From: Rhodanobacter sp. DHB23 | Lineage (GTDB): Bacteria; Pseudomonadota; Gammaproteobacteria; Xanthomonadales; Rhodanobacteraceae | NCBI RefSeq assembly: GCF_014842975.1 | Contig: NZ_JACYXK010000016.1 | Span: 43,735 to 107,734, forward strand | DNA: 64,000 nt | Direction of reading: 5' to 3' | Shown here: one piece after another, positions 9,921 through 19,860 of the stretch | Layout: every line of letters starts with the position of its first letter | Position numbering within the stretch: position 1 is the stretch's first letter | Position numbers and translations under genes: made by a program | The notes under the pieces: model-generated | What the model saw: the letters and a program-made list of their open reading frames with translations, nothing else | Databases searched by the model: none | What the model was told of the DNA's origin: nothing

Positions 9921-12599
9921 ATGTCCATGAACTCCCCCTCCCGCGAAGCCCGCGCCAACGCCCTCCTCGACGTCGCCAACGGCGAGCGCAAGCGGCTGAA
10001 GATCTTCCTCGGCGCCGCCCCCGGCGTGGGCAAGACCTGGGCCATGCTGTCCGCCGCGCGCGAGTTGAAGAAGCAGGGCGTGGACGTGGTGGTGGGTCTG
10101 GTGGAGACGCACGGCCGCGCCGAGACGGCGGCCCTGCTGGAAGGGTTGGAGGTGCTGCCGCGCCGCCGCGTGGGCTACCACGGCCGTGACTTCGAGGAGT
10201 TCGACCTCGACGCCGCGCTGGCGCGCAGGCCGCAACTGCTGCTGGTGGACGAGCTGGCGCACACCAATCTCCCCGGCGGCCGCCACGAGCGCCGCTGGCA
10301 GGACATCGCCGAGCTGCTCGATGCCGGCATCGAGGTCTATACCGCGCTCAACGTGCAGCACCTGGAAAGCCTCAACGACCAGGTCCAGCGCATCACCGGC
10401 GTGGCGGTGCGCGAGCGCGTGCCGGACGCCTTCCTCGACCGTGCGCGCGACATCGTGCTGATCGACCTGCCGCCGCGCGAGCTGATCCAGCGCCTGAAGG
10501 ACGGCAAGGTCTACGTGCCGGAAACCGCGTCGGCGGCGCTGGATTCGTTCTTCTCGCCGACCAACCTCGCCGCCTTGCGCGAGCTGTCGGTGGACACCGT
10601 GGCCGGCCACGTGGAGAGCGACCTGCGCGGCGCGATGCTGGCGCGCGGCGGCGCGATGCCGGTGCGCCGCCGCGTACTGGCGGCCATCGACGGCCAGGCG
10701 CAGAGCGAATACCTGGTGCGCGTGGCGCGGCGCATCGCCGAGCGGCGCGGCGTGCCGTGGGGCGTGGCCTTCGTGGACACCGGCGCAGGCATGGACGCGG
10801 CGCGGCACGAGCGGCTGGATGCGGCAATGCGTTTGGCGCGCCGCCTCGGCGGCGACGCCGTGGTGCTGCGCGGCCACGCCATTGCCGACGAGCTGCTGGC
10901 GCATGCCGACCGCGAGGGCGTGGGCCAGATCCTGCTGGCGCGCACGCGCGAGCGCCTGTTCGCGCGGATGTTCGGCCGCTCGCTGACGCAGCAGCTGCTG
11001 AGCCGCGGCGCGCACCTCGAACTCACCATCGTCGCCACGCCGACCGAGCGCGCGGCCTCGCGCCGCCGCCAGCGCCTGCCCAGCGTGCCGGGAGGCATGG
11101 GGCGCGGCGGCGAATACGTCTACGCCACCTCGGCCACGCTGGTGGCGCTGGCGCTGGCCTTCCTCGGCCAGCGTTACCTCGCGGTGGCCAACCTGTCGCT
11201 GATCTTCCTCACCGCGGTGCTGGTGGTGGCGGTGCGCACGCGCATGGCGGTGGCCGTCTACACGGCCACCCTGTGCTTCCTGTCCTACAACTTCTTCTTT
11301 GCGCCGCCGATCTACTCGCTGACGATCTCCAGTCCCGACGACGTGCTGGCGGTCTGCCTGTTCCTGGTCGCGGCGCTGGTGTGCAGTCGCCTGGCCACGC
11401 GGCTGACGCAACAGGTGGAGTCGTTGCGCGCGACGCACGTGCACGCGCGGGCCTTGCTCACCCTGGGGCAGCGGCTGACCGCCAGCGCCGACGCGGCCGG
11501 CGCGCGCGCGGTGGGGGCCGCGGCCCTGGCCAAGGCGCTTTCCTGCGAAGCCGTGCTGCTGGCGCGCGACGTCGCCGGTGCGCTGCAGGCGGTGGCGAGC
11601 GAGCCGCCATCGCTGCAGTTGCAACCGCAGGACATCGCCGCCGCCGATTGGTGCGAGCGCCACGCCGCGCCGGCGGGCCGCTACACGGACACCTTGAACG
11701 CCGCGCCGTGCTGGCTGCTGCCGCTGGGCAGCGAGGAGCAGCGGCTGGGCGTCGCCGCGCTGCGCTTTCCCTCCGGCGACGGCGACCTCGATCCGGACCG
11801 CCGCAGCCTCACGCTGGCGATGGTGCAGGACATCGGCCAGGCGTTGGCGCGCGCGCGGCTGGCCGAGGAGCTGGAAGGCGCGCGCGTGCAGGGCGAGACG
11901 GAACGCCTGCGCAGCGCGCTGCTGTCCTCGGTGTCGCACGACCTGCGCTCGCCGCTGTCCTCGATGATCGGCGCCGCCGGCACCCTGGTCGATTACGAGG
12001 ACCGCCTGCCGCCCGCCGAACGCCGCGAACTGCTGGAAGCCATCCTCGGCGAAGGCCAGCGGCTGGACCGCTACATCCAGAACCTGCTCGACATGACCCG
12101 GCTCGGCCACGGCACGCTCAAGCTCAACCGCGACTGGGTGGACGTGGCCGAAATCGTGGGCGCCGCGGTGGCGCGCCTGCGCAAGCTGTTCCCCGCGCTG
12201 CGCGTGGATATCGCGTTGCCGCCCGACACCGTGCTGCTGCACGCGCATCCCGCGCTGATCGAGCAGGCGTTGTTCAACATCCTCGAAAACGCCGCGCGCT
12301 TCTCGCCGCCGGACCAGCCGGTGACGGTGGGGGCGCACACCGAAGGCGGGCGCCTGCTGCTCGACGTGGGCGACCGCGGCCCCGGCATCCCCGAGGAGGA
12401 GCGCGCGCGCATCTTCGACATGTTCTATTCGGTGTCGCGCGGCGACCGTGCCACGCAGGGCACCGGGCTGGGCCTGGCGATCTGCCGCGGCATGATCGGC
12501 GCGCACGGCGGCAGCGTGGAGGCCTTGCCGCGCGAAGGCGGCGGCACCACCATCCGCATCAACCTGCCGCTGCCCGAGCCACCCGCCGCCACCGCATGA
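9921..12599 (+). CDS. kdpD: KdpD, turgor/K+-sensing histidine kinase
   Basis: A membrane histidine kinase of 892 residues. It has an N-terminal KdpD domain with Walker A GAAPGVGKTWAML near residue 31 and LLVDELAHTNLPGGRHERRW; a universal-stress-like domain (about 250-390); four closely spaced membrane helices (about 395-495); a GAF-like region; and the kinase core with H-box SSVSHDLRSPLSSM (His near residue 672), N-box and G-boxes (DRGPGIPEEERARIFDMFYS, GTGLGLAICRGMI). It phosphorylates KdpE in response to low K+. The ATG at 9921 was chosen; a much longer upstream frame is repeat-derived. Its stop overlaps kdpE. Confidence 0.95.
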   Translation: MSMNSPSREARANALLDVANGERKRLKIFLGAAPGVGKTWAMLSAARELKKQGVDVVVGLVETHGRAETAALLEGLEVLPRRRVGYHGRDFEEFDLDAALARRPQLLLVDELAHTNLPGGRHERRWQDIAELLDAGIEVYTALNVQHLESLNDQVQRITGVAVRERVPDAFLDRARDIVLIDLPPRELIQRLKDGKVYVPETASAALDSFFSPTNLAALRELSVDTVAGHVESDLRGAMLARGGAMPVRRRVLAAIDGQAQSEYLVRVARRIAERRGVPWGVAFVDTGAGMDAARHERLDAAMRLARRLGGDAVVLRGHAIADELLAHADREGVGQILLARTRERLFARMFGRSLTQQLLSRGAHLELTIVATPTERAASRRRQRLPSVPGGMGRGGEYVYATSATLVALALAFLGQRYLAVANLSLIFLTAVLVVAVRTRMAVAVYTATLCFLSYNFFFAPPIYSLTISSPDDVLAVCLFLVAALVCSRLATRLTQQVESLRATHVHARALLTLGQRLTASADAAGARAVGAAALAKALSCEAVLLARDVAGALQAVASEPPSLQLQPQDIAAADWCERHAAPAGRYTDTLNAAPCWLLPLGSEEQRLGVAALRFPSGDGDLDPDRRSLTLAMVQDIGQALARARLAEELEGARVQGETERLRSALLSSVSHDLRSPLSSMIGAAGTLVDYEDRLPPAERRELLEAILGEGQRLDRYIQNLLDMTRLGHGTLKLNRDWVDVAEIVGAAVARLRKLFPALRVDIALPPDTVLLHAHPALIEQALFNILENAARFSPPDQPVTVGAHTEGGRLLLDVGDRGPGIPEEERARIFDMFYSVSRGDRATQGTGLGLAICRGMIGAHGGSVEALPREGGGTTIRINLPLPEPPAATA

Positions 12600-13288
12600 A
12601 TGCCGCATCGCCCCGCATCCTGGTGATCGACGACGAGGCGCAGATCCGTCGCTTCCTCGACATCGGCCTGCGCGCCGAGGGCTACCAGGTGCTGCTCGCC
12701 GCCAACGCGGCCGAGGGCCTGGCGCAGGCCGCCACAGGCAGCCCGGACCTGGTGATCCTCGACCTCGGCCTGCCCGACCGCGACGGCCACGAGGTGCTGG
12801 CCGAGCTGCGCCAGTGGAGCCGCGTGCCCGTGCTGATGCTGTCGGTGCGCGACACCGAAACCGAGAAGGTGCGCGCGCTGGACGCCGGCGCCAACGACTA
12901 CGTCACCAAGCCCTTCGGCATTCAGGAGCTGATGGCGCGCCTGCGTGCGCTGCTGCGCCAGCGCCCGGCCGGCGAGCCGGAGGCGCCGCCGCGCTGGGAC
13001 GACGGCCGCCTCAGCGTGGATTTCCTGCGCCGCGAAGTACAGCTGGACGGCGCCGATCTGGCATTGACGCGCAAGGAATACGCCGTGCTCAGCCTGCTGC
13101 TGCGCCATGCCGGTCGCGTGGTCACGCAGCCCCAGTTGCTGCGCGAGGTGTGGGGCCCCAGCCACGTCGCGGACAGCCAGTACCTGCGCATCGTCATCGG
13201 CAAGCTGCGCCAGAAGCTGGGCGACGACCCGGCCAGCCCGCGCTGGCTGAAGACCGAGCCGGGCGTGGGCTATCGCTTCCTGGGCTGA
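12596..13288 (+). CDS. kdpE: KdpE, OmpR-type response regulator
   Basis: A 230-residue response regulator beginning MNAASPRILVIDDEAQIRRF. The receiver domain has the acidic pair DDE near residue 14, the phosphoacceptor aspartate in LVILDLGLPDRDG near residue 55 and the conserved lysine in YVTKPFGIQEL. The C-terminal winged-helix DNA-binding domain contains LTRKEYAVLSLLLRHAGRVV and ends KTEPGVGYRFLG. The start ATG overlaps the kdpD stop (ATGA). It activates kdp structural genes and is expected to act on the promoter ahead of kdpF, about 10 kb upstream. Confidence 0.95.
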   Translation: MNAASPRILVIDDEAQIRRFLDIGLRAEGYQVLLAANAAEGLAQAATGSPDLVILDLGLPDRDGHEVLAELRQWSRVPVLMLSVRDTETEKVRALDAGANDYVTKPFGIQELMARLRALLRQRPAGEPEAPPRWDDGRLSVDFLRREVQLDGADLALTRKEYAVLSLLLRHAGRVVTQPQLLREVWGPSHVADSQYLRIVIGKLRQKLGDDPASPRWLKTEPGVGYRFLG

Positions 13289-13319
13289 TCGCGGCGCAAC
13301 GCGGGCCTGGTGAGGCGGC

Positions 13320-14795
13320 TCATGCCCGCTGGCGTCGCATCGGCATTGATTCGCGCGCCGCGGCATCGACTGCATCCAGGCATTCGCCGAACAGCTGCAT
13401 CGCTTCGTGCAACTGCGCCCTGGACAGGCTGCAGTAGCCAAGGATGAGGCCAGGCACGGCCGGCGGCTCCCGGTAGTGCGGCGCGATGGGATAAAGGCCC
13501 AGTCCGCGCTCATGCGCGTCGGCGATCAAGGCATCGACTTGCGCGTGGTCGTAGCCGGGCAACCACGCCGTGACATGCATGCCGGCATGCGTGTCCGCGA
13601 TCTGCACGCGTCCGCCGGCGTAGCGCCGCAGCCCGGCGATCAGCTCCCGTCGTCGCGCGCCCAGTTCGCGGGTCATGTAGCGCAGATGGCGATCGAAGCC
13701 GCCGTCCTCGATGAAGTGCGCGAGCGCCGCCTGTTCGATCGCCGGGTTGCCACGGTCGGACAGGTACTTGGCGTTGACGAAGTCGTCGCGCAGCGCCTCC
13801 GGCAGCACCATGTAGCCGAGCCGCAGCGCGCCGGACATCACCTTGGAAAAGGTGCCGACATAGATCACCCGGTCGTCGTCGTCGAGCGCGCGCAGGGCGG
13901 GCAGGGGCGCCGAGTCGTAGCGCAGTTCGCCGTCGTAGTCGTCCTCCAGGATCCAGCAATTCCTGCTTTTTGCGTAGCGCAGCAGCTCTTGCCGGCGCGA
14001 CAGCGAGAGGGCCGGCCCGGCGGGAAACTGGTGGGACGGGGTGACCATCACCAGGCGCGGGGCATGCGCCGGCAGGGCAGCGCAGACCAGGCCCTCGCGA
14101 TCGGTCGGGATGGCCTGCAACGATGCGCCGTGGGCGCCGAATTGCTGCCAGGCGCTGAAATAGTGCGGCTCCTCGAGGGCCACCTCGTCGCCTTCGTCCA
14201 GCAGCACGCGCGCCGTCAGGGTGATGGCCTGCTGGGTACCGCTGACGATCAGCACGCGGTCCGGCGAAGTGCGGATCCCGCGGCGCCGGGCGACGTAGTC
14301 GCAAATCTGCTCGCGCAGGGCGGGCAGGCCCTGGTTGTCGGCGTATTCGAGCCTGGTGTGCGTGGCGGCCCATGCGAGTTCGCGTCCCCAGACCGTGCCC
14401 AGTGCCGGGTTGACCTGCGGCCGCCCGTACTGCATCTCCAGGCGCCGGTCGCGATGCCGCGTCGCGATCGAGCAGTCGGCGAGTTGCCGCGCACGCTTCG
14501 CATAGCGCGTGAGCGGCGCGATGGGCGTGGCCGGCCCCTGTTGCGGCGGCATGGGTTCGACGCGCGATGCGCTCACGTAGCTGCCCGAGCCCACGCGGCC
14601 GACGATGTAACCCTCGGCCCGCAGCTGCTCGTAGGCGGTCAGCACCGTGATCCGGGAGAGCCCCAGTTCCTCGGCCAGCACGCGGGTGGGCGGCAGGCGT
14701 GCGCCCGCGGCCAGCAGGCCGTCGAGAATGGCCGACTTCATGGCGCGGGTGAGCTGGCTGTAATGCGGGCCATGCCCATCGAGCTGGAGAAACAT
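13320..14795 (-). CDS. MocR/PdxR-type GntR regulator with an aminotransferase domain
   Basis: A 491-residue fusion. The N-terminal GntR winged helix (SQLTRAMKSAILDGLLAAGA, LPPTRVLAEELGLSRITVLT) is followed by a linker and a fold-type I aminotransferase domain. The PLP-binding lysine is in YVGTFSKVMSGALRLGYMVL near residue 315, and IVSGTQQAITLTARVLLDEG and LEDDYDGELRYD are visible. Members use PLP to sense vitamin B6 or amines and usually control a neighbouring gene. The start MFLQLDGHG was chosen because AGGAGG lies five bases before it; an upstream frame beginning MHDQFKWN lacks this. No partner gene is immediately adjacent; pdxI is 5 kb away. Confidence 0.9.
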   Translation of the reverse strand: MFLQLDGHGPHYSQLTRAMKSAILDGLLAAGARLPPTRVLAEELGLSRITVLTAYEQLRAEGYIVGRVGSGSYVSASRVEPMPPQQGPATPIAPLTRYAKRARQLADCSIATRHRDRRLEMQYGRPQVNPALGTVWGRELAWAATHTRLEYADNQGLPALREQICDYVARRRGIRTSPDRVLIVSGTQQAITLTARVLLDEGDEVALEEPHYFSAWQQFGAHGASLQAIPTDREGLVCAALPAHAPRLVMVTPSHQFPAGPALSLSRRQELLRYAKSRNCWILEDDYDGELRYDSAPLPALRALDDDDRVIYVGTFSKVMSGALRLGYMVLPEALRDDFVNAKYLSDRGNPAIEQAALAHFIEDGGFDRHLRYMTRELGARRRELIAGLRRYAGGRVQIADTHAGMHVTAWLPGYDHAQVDALIADAHERGLGLYPIAPHYREPPAVPGLILGYCSLSRAQLHEAMQLFGECLDAVDAAARESMPMRRQRA

Positions 14796-14822
14796 GTCGC
14801 CTCCTGATTGGTTATGTGAATT

Positions 14823-14962
14823 CCATTTGAATTGGTCATGCACCAGGCATTACTGCACCCAGGCAAGACGTTTGACGACGCCAAAATTGAAATGGCGAAA
14901 ATCTCCAGATAGAGGATTCGATGGAATTCATTTCATCTCATCCATTTGAATTACGGGTCATG
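14823..14962. promoter_or_regulatory. Direct repeat CCATTTGAATT..GGTCATG ahead of the MocR gene
   Basis: Two copies are seen: CCATTTGAATTGGTCATG at 14823-14840 and CCATTTGAATTACGGGTCATG at 14942-14962 (the 3-base insertion falls between the two conserved blocks). The copies lie about 119 bases apart, upstream of the MocR start. MocR regulators bind direct repeats near their own gene, so an autoregulatory operator is likely (inference). The surrounding 14796-15217 stretch is markedly AT-richer than its flanks and carries no other gene. Confidence 0.5.
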
Positions 14963-15217
14963 TGCCAAAAGGCATGTCGCGATTTTTTTCGAAACGCAAA
15001 TATTTGATGTTAAAAGATGATTTGGTCATGTTCGTTTGTGCTCAATTGGTTCTGTAAAGCATCCAAATGTTTATTTAGTGTGGATTTGTGGATGGCTTGA
15101 AGGATTGATTTGCTGCGTCGGATCCGGGCCGGATGAAGCCGGTGCCATTCGGGCATGCAAGTCAACCAGCCACATGTCGGACAAATCGCACACGGCGATA
15201 TGACAGGAGCAGGGAAA

Positions 15218-15475
15218 ATGCGCGTGAGGTTCTATCCGGGCGAGCTGAAGGACGAAGCCATCCGGTTGGTGGTCGAGCACAGGCTCACCACGAGCGAGGC
15301 CGCTCTGAAGCTGGGTTTGCGCAGTGAAGTCGTCCGTGTCTGGGTGCATCGGCATCGCTGCAGGAAGACCCATCTGAATGACATCGAGCAGCTGCGGGCT
15401 TGCGTGAAAAGGCTGGCGGTGGAGCGCGATACGTTTGCCGGTATCGCCGCCAGCCTGCTGGATAAAACGAGTTGA
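15218..15475 (+). CDS. IS3 OrfA-like helix-turn-helix protein, probable transposase remnant
   Basis: An 85-residue frame starting MRVRFYPGELKDEAIRLVVE, with a helix-turn-helix (TTSEAALKLGLRSEVVRVWV) and a C-terminal leucine-rich helix LRACVKRLAVERDTFAGIAA. This is the layout of IS3/IS911 OrfA proteins. A ribosome site (CAGGAGCAGGG) precedes the ATG. No orfB frame follows, and no terminal inverted repeats are evident. It is either an orphaned remnant or a domesticated DNA-binding protein; the TonB-receptor gene starts 170 bases downstream. Confidence 0.6.
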   Translation: MRVRFYPGELKDEAIRLVVEHRLTTSEAALKLGLRSEVVRVWVHRHRCRKTHLNDIEQLRACVKRLAVERDTFAGIAASLLDKTS

Positions 15476-15644
15476 TCTGCGTGCATTAGGCGTGCAGGTG
15501 TCGAGGCATGCGACTGACTTTCTGGTAATGCGGTTTGTCGTTGATTGTGCGGGTATTTTCGAATAGCGGGGAATGGACTTTTTTGGATCGTCGGCATGAT
15601 GAGGCCACGACCTTTTTCATTGCATAAGCTTGGGGAGTCGTTTA

Positions 15645-18600
15645 ATGGATATCGCAAAGTTTCGTAATTCATCGTTGCACGCTGCACGTCTGCGTCGCAC
15701 GGCGCTGGCGATAGCCGTCGTCGCCGGTGTCGGCATGACGGGCCAGGCGCTGGCGCAGGCCACCACCGGTTCCGTGTTCGGCACCGCACCGGTGTCGTCC
15801 GGCGAAACGGTTCGCGTCGTCAACAACCAGACCGGCCTGACCCGTGAAGTGGCGGTCGGCAACGACGGCCGCTACAGCGCCAACCAGTTGCCGGTGGGCG
15901 ATTACACCGTATCGCTGGTGCAAAACGGCAATGTGATTTCCACGCACGATCACGTGCAGGTGAGCGTGTCGGGCGGCACGCCGGTGGCATTCGCCGCCGC
16001 CGGCAACAACGTGCAGAACCTCTCCAGCGTCACGGTCACGGCCAACTCGCTGCCGGCGATCGACGTGTCCTCCACCCGCCAGAGCTCGGTGATCACCGCG
16101 CAGCAGCTGAAGACGCTGCCGATCGCGCATAGCGCCGAAGCCATTGCCTTGCTGGCGCCGGGTGTGAATCCGGGTGCGTCGGACCTTGGCAATGGTCCCA
16201 CCGGCACGCCGCTGGTTTCCATGGGCGGCAACAGCGTCGTGGAAAATGCCTACTACCTCAACGGTTTCAACACCACCGATCCGATCGGCGGCTCGGGCGG
16301 CGTCGCGCTGCCGTACTTCGCGATTTCCGAACAGCAGACCATCACCGGCGGCTATGGCCCCGAATACGGCCGTTCGACCGGCGGCGTGATCAGCCAGATC
16401 GGCCAGCGCGGCAGCAACGACTTCCACGCCGGCGTGTACGTGTCGGTGCGGCCGGCCTTTGCCGAAAGCAACTACGACAACATCCTGTACAGCAATCCGC
16501 AGACGCCGATCGGGGACCCCCAGCTGGCCCCCAGCCAGGGCACCACGAATTATGTCCCGGGTTACGGCCAGATCCAGCGCGGCAACCGGCAGAACAGCGA
16601 CTGGAACACGGTGTACGACGCCTATCTCAGCGGCCCACTGATCAAGGACAAACTGTTCTTCTTCGTGACGGCCGAGTGGGAGCATGACAGCAGCCAGTAC
16701 GGCCTCGGCAACAACGGCATGGCGCAGGTTCCGCCGACGGGCACCTACGACTGGATGTCCACGTCGCATTCCGATCCCAAGCTGTACGGCAAGCTGGACT
16801 GGAACATCAACGACAACAACGTGCTGGAGTTCACGGGTGTCCGCTCCCAGAACAGCCTGACCTCGGACAACGCCTACCAGTACAACTACTCGAACCAGAG
16901 CGTCGGTTCGTATTACGGCTCGGGCGTGCTGACCAAGAACACCTTCGACATCGGCATCCTCAAGTACACCTCCTACATCACCGACGACCTCACGCTCGAA
17001 GTGTTGTACGGCCAGATGAAGGGGCAGTATTACCAGGCTTTGGCGGGTGGCGCGGGCTCGCCGGTGTTCTTCGGCGAAGGGGTGACCGTGCCGGCTGGTG
17101 TCTCCGTCCCGAACACGGTGGGCAGCTCGATGGGCCATCCGGACCACACCAGCAAGGTCGGCAACCTGCGCATCGACTTCGACTGGAAGATCACGGCCGA
17201 CCACGATATCAAGTTCGGTATCGACAACATGCAGAACCGTGACGACAACGATGGCAGCCAGTTGCTTGGCGGCGCCACCTGGAACTACGCCTGCGGCGTC
17301 CTGCCGACCGGCGGCAATTTCGTCACCACCCCATCCGCGGGCTGTTACGCGACCGAGAACCTGCAGGGGCAGGACACCTCGCTGGCCGTCCACCAGATGG
17401 CCCAGTACGTGGAAGACCGCTGGCAAGCCACGCCCAACCTGCTGCTCGACCTCGGCCTGCGCAACGACCAGTTCACCAACTACGTGCCCGGCGGCGTCGC
17501 CTACGTGCGTGAAACCAAGCCGCAGTGGGCGCCGCGCCTGGGCTTCAGCTGGGACGTGTTCGGCGACAGCTCGTTCAAGGTCTTCGGCAACGCGGGGCGC
17601 TACTACCTGGCGATCCCGACGGGACTGGCGTCGCGCAACTCGGCCCTGGGTTCGTATCTCGGCACCGTCAACTACACCTATTCGGGTATCGGCCCGACCG
17701 GCCTTCCCATCGATCCGGTGCCGGTGCTGACCAACCTGCCTGCGTGTTCGCCGATGCCGGCAGGGTTCTACTCGCCGGACGGCGAGTACGGTTGCCACGG
17801 CAATGCGAAGGACTATGCCGCGACCAACCTCAAGGCGGAGTATCAGGACGAATACGTGCTGGGCTTCCAGAAGCTGCTGGGCGACACCGGCCTGGTGTTC
17901 GGCATGCAGGGAACCTACGAGCGCGTGGGCAACCTCGTGGATGACACCGACTTGAACCAGTATTGCAATGCTGGCCTGGTCAATCCCGGCAAGACCAATT
18001 ACATCCCGTGCGCGGCGGCGCCCGGTGGCGTGATCACCTGGAACCCGGCCACGTACTGGGGGCAGGCCCAGCCTGGCGGTGGCGGCCTCGGCAATATCGG
18101 CAGCATCGGCACCACCACGTGGCCGGCGCCGTCGCGCAAGTACTACGCCCTGGATACCTACCTGGAACACACCTGGGACGGCAAGTGGTACGGCAAGGTC
18201 GACTACGTGTTCTCCAAGTCGTACGGCTCCAGTGAAGGCCCGACCGACACCGCCGTCGGGCAGATCACGAACCAGTCGAACGGCGGCATGTCCGGCTCGA
18301 CCACGGTGCAGTGGGACTACCCGGACATCATGCAGTACGCCAACGGCGAGCTGCCCAACAGCCGTCGTCATACCCTCAAGGCCTTCGGCGCGTATTCCAT
18401 CACGCCGGAATGGATGGTTTCCGCGACCTACATCATCCAGTCGGGTGCGCCGAACGTCTGCCTGAGCGGCTACGGTTTTGCTCCGAACGGCAACGGCGGG
18501 TACAACTACGCGGACCTGTACTACGGCTCCAACCAGCACTTCTGCGGTGGCGTGCCGAACGGCGACTCGTCCACGGGCTTCGCCTACGGCGGCGCCGGGT

Positions 18601-18884
18601 CTCCTCCGGGCGCCAGCGGCCACACGCCGTGGACGCACCAGCTCAACCTGAGCCTGACCTACGTGCCGGCATGGGCGAACAAGCACCTCACCTTCCAGGC
18701 GGAAGTGCACAACGTGTTCAACGAACAGAACACGTTGCTGTACGCAGGGGCCTATACGCAGTACGCGGTGGGCGCGGGCGGCAACACGCAGTGGATCACC
18801 GGTTACTACAACCCGATCTACAAGACCGCCTATTCGACGGAAGCGCCGCGCTACATGGATTTCAGCGTGAAGTTCGACTGGTAA
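15645..18884 (+). CDS. Oar-like TonB-dependent outer-membrane receptor
   Basis: A 1079-residue receptor. The signal peptide ends near QALA-QATTG (about residue 33). Next come a carboxypeptidase-regulatory-like beta-sandwich (TGSVFGTAPVSSGETVRVVN ... GRYSANQLPVGDYTVSLVQN), a TonB-box-like segment LSSVTVTANSLPAID, a plug domain (VENAYYLNGFNTTDP, YGPEYGRSTGGVIS) and a large barrel ending in FSVKFDW. Such receptors import large ligands using TonB energy; the ligand is unknown. MDIAKFRNSS was preferred as start over a GTG-type start five codons upstream. A strong inverted repeat follows. It is not adjacent to glycan genes. Confidence 0.88.
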   Translation: MDIAKFRNSSLHAARLRRTALAIAVVAGVGMTGQALAQATTGSVFGTAPVSSGETVRVVNNQTGLTREVAVGNDGRYSANQLPVGDYTVSLVQNGNVISTHDHVQVSVSGGTPVAFAAAGNNVQNLSSVTVTANSLPAIDVSSTRQSSVITAQQLKTLPIAHSAEAIALLAPGVNPGASDLGNGPTGTPLVSMGGNSVVENAYYLNGFNTTDPIGGSGGVALPYFAISEQQTITGGYGPEYGRSTGGVISQIGQRGSNDFHAGVYVSVRPAFAESNYDNILYSNPQTPIGDPQLAPSQGTTNYVPGYGQIQRGNRQNSDWNTVYDAYLSGPLIKDKLFFFVTAEWEHDSSQYGLGNNGMAQVPPTGTYDWMSTSHSDPKLYGKLDWNINDNNVLEFTGVRSQNSLTSDNAYQYNYSNQSVGSYYGSGVLTKNTFDIGILKYTSYITDDLTLEVLYGQMKGQYYQALAGGAGSPVFFGEGVTVPAGVSVPNTVGSSMGHPDHTSKVGNLRIDFDWKITADHDIKFGIDNMQNRDDNDGSQLLGGATWNYACGVLPTGGNFVTTPSAGCYATENLQGQDTSLAVHQMAQYVEDRWQATPNLLLDLGLRNDQFTNYVPGGVAYVRETKPQWAPRLGFSWDVFGDSSFKVFGNAGRYYLAIPTGLASRNSALGSYLGTVNYTYSGIGPTGLPIDPVPVLTNLPACSPMPAGFYSPDGEYGCHGNAKDYAATNLKAEYQDEYVLGFQKLLGDTGLVFGMQGTYERVGNLVDDTDLNQYCNAGLVNPGKTNYIPCAAAPGGVITWNPATYWGQAQPGGGGLGNIGSIGTTTWPAPSRKYYALDTYLEHTWDGKWYGKVDYVFSKSYGSSEGPTDTAVGQITNQSNGGMSGSTTVQWDYPDIMQYANGELPNSRRHTLKAFGAYSITPEWMVSATYIIQSGAPNVCLSGYGFAPNGNGGYNYADLYYGSNQHFCGGVPNGDSSTGFAYGGAGSPPGASGHTPWTHQLNLSLTYVPAWANKHLTFQAEVHNVFNEQNTLLYAGAYTQYAVGAGGNTQWITGYYNPIYKTAYSTEAPRYMDFSVKFDW

Positions 18885-18935
18885 GCCAACCCTCCAACCT
18901 CATGCCGTCCCATGGGACGGCATGAGGGGAAGAGA

Positions 18936-18987
18936 AGCAGAAACCAACACGGCCGCCGGTAATCCGGCGGCCGTGTTGGTTTCTGCT
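18936..18987. terminator. Long perfect hairpin after the TonB-receptor gene
   Basis: Perfect 24-base arms AGCAGAAACCAACACGGCCG-CCGG and complement enclose TAAT. A second hairpin, CCTCATGCCGTCCCATGGGA-CGGCATGAGG, lies just upstream at about 18898-18927. Together they form a tandem structure at the 3' end of the receptor gene. T-rich sequence on the 3' arm (TTGGTTTCTGC) fits termination. The remaining bases up to ssb at 19303 hold no gene that I can support. Confidence 0.75.
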
Positions 18988-19302
18988 TGCACGATGATGG
19001 CATGAAGCCCTGTGCCGGTGATTGCCGCCGGCATGGCGATGCCTTCACGTCTTGCTCCGCACGGCGACCTCACTACGCGGATGGCCTGTGCCGCGGTGCG
19101 GCTGCCTCGAAGAGGCCATCGGCTTTCCGCCTCGTGGGAGGGGCGGCGATGGTGCCGGCCGACGCCCCGCATCTGCCTGGAATGACACCGCCCTCCGGTT
19201 CGCCGGTGGCCGCTTCCAGCCCCCGGCAAGGTAAGATGTCCGAACCCCAACCCCGGCCGCAATCCGACTTCACATGCGGCCGGCCAACCAAGGAACGCAT
19301 CC

Positions 19303-19833
19303 ATGGCACGCGGCATCAACAAAGTCATCATCGTCGGCAACCTCGGCAACGATCCGGAAACCCGCTACACCGGCAGCGGCACCGCCATCACCAGCCTGAG
19401 CATCGCCACCTCCGAGCAATGGACCGACAAGCAGAGCGGCGAGCGCCAGGAACGCACCGAGTGGCACCGCGTGAAGCTGTTCGGCAAGCTGGCCGAGATC
19501 GCCGGCGAATACCTGAAGAAGGGCCGGCAGGTCTACATCGAAGGCTCGCTGCGCACCGACAAGTACACCGACAAGAACGGCGTGGAGAAATACTCCACCG
19601 ACATCATCGCCAGCGACATGCAGATGCTGGGCGGCGGTGGCGAGGGCGGCGGCAGTAGCGGTGGCGGCTTCCAGCGCGAGCGCCCGCAAGGCGGCCAGCG
19701 CCCGCAGGGCGGTGGCAACTACGGCAACAACAGCGGCAACAACTACGGCAGCCAATCCCGTGGCGGTAGCGCCCCGGCCCCGTCGGCTCCCGCCGGCAAC
19801 GGTGGCTTCGAGGACGACGACATTCCCTTCTGA
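19303..19833 (+). CDS. ssb: Single-stranded DNA-binding protein
   Basis: A 176-residue SSB of the bacterial homotetramer type. The OB-fold covers residues 1-112: [61 protein letters not shown] flexible glycine/glutamine/asparagine-rich linker follows, and the conserved acidic tail FEDDDIPF recruits repair and replication proteins. AAGGA precedes the ATG. It is a stand-alone gene with its own terminator and appears intact. Confidence 0.97.
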   Translation: MARGINKVIIVGNLGNDPETRYTGSGTAITSLSIATSEQWTDKQSGERQERTEWHRVKLFGKLAEIAGEYLKKGRQVYIEGSLRTDKYTDKNGVEKYSTDIIASDMQMLGGGGEGGGSSGGGFQRERPQGGQRPQGGGNYGNNSGNNYGSQSRGGSAPAPSAPAGNGGFEDDDIPF

Positions 19834-19860
19834 TCCGGATTTCGCGCTTCGCAGTAACAG

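Noticed and set aside
9708..12608. A 966-residue open frame on the minus strand opposite kdpD
   Set aside because: Low-complexity arginine/histidine/glutamine/alanine composition typical of the antisense of high-GC coding DNA; kdpD is clearly real on the plus strand.
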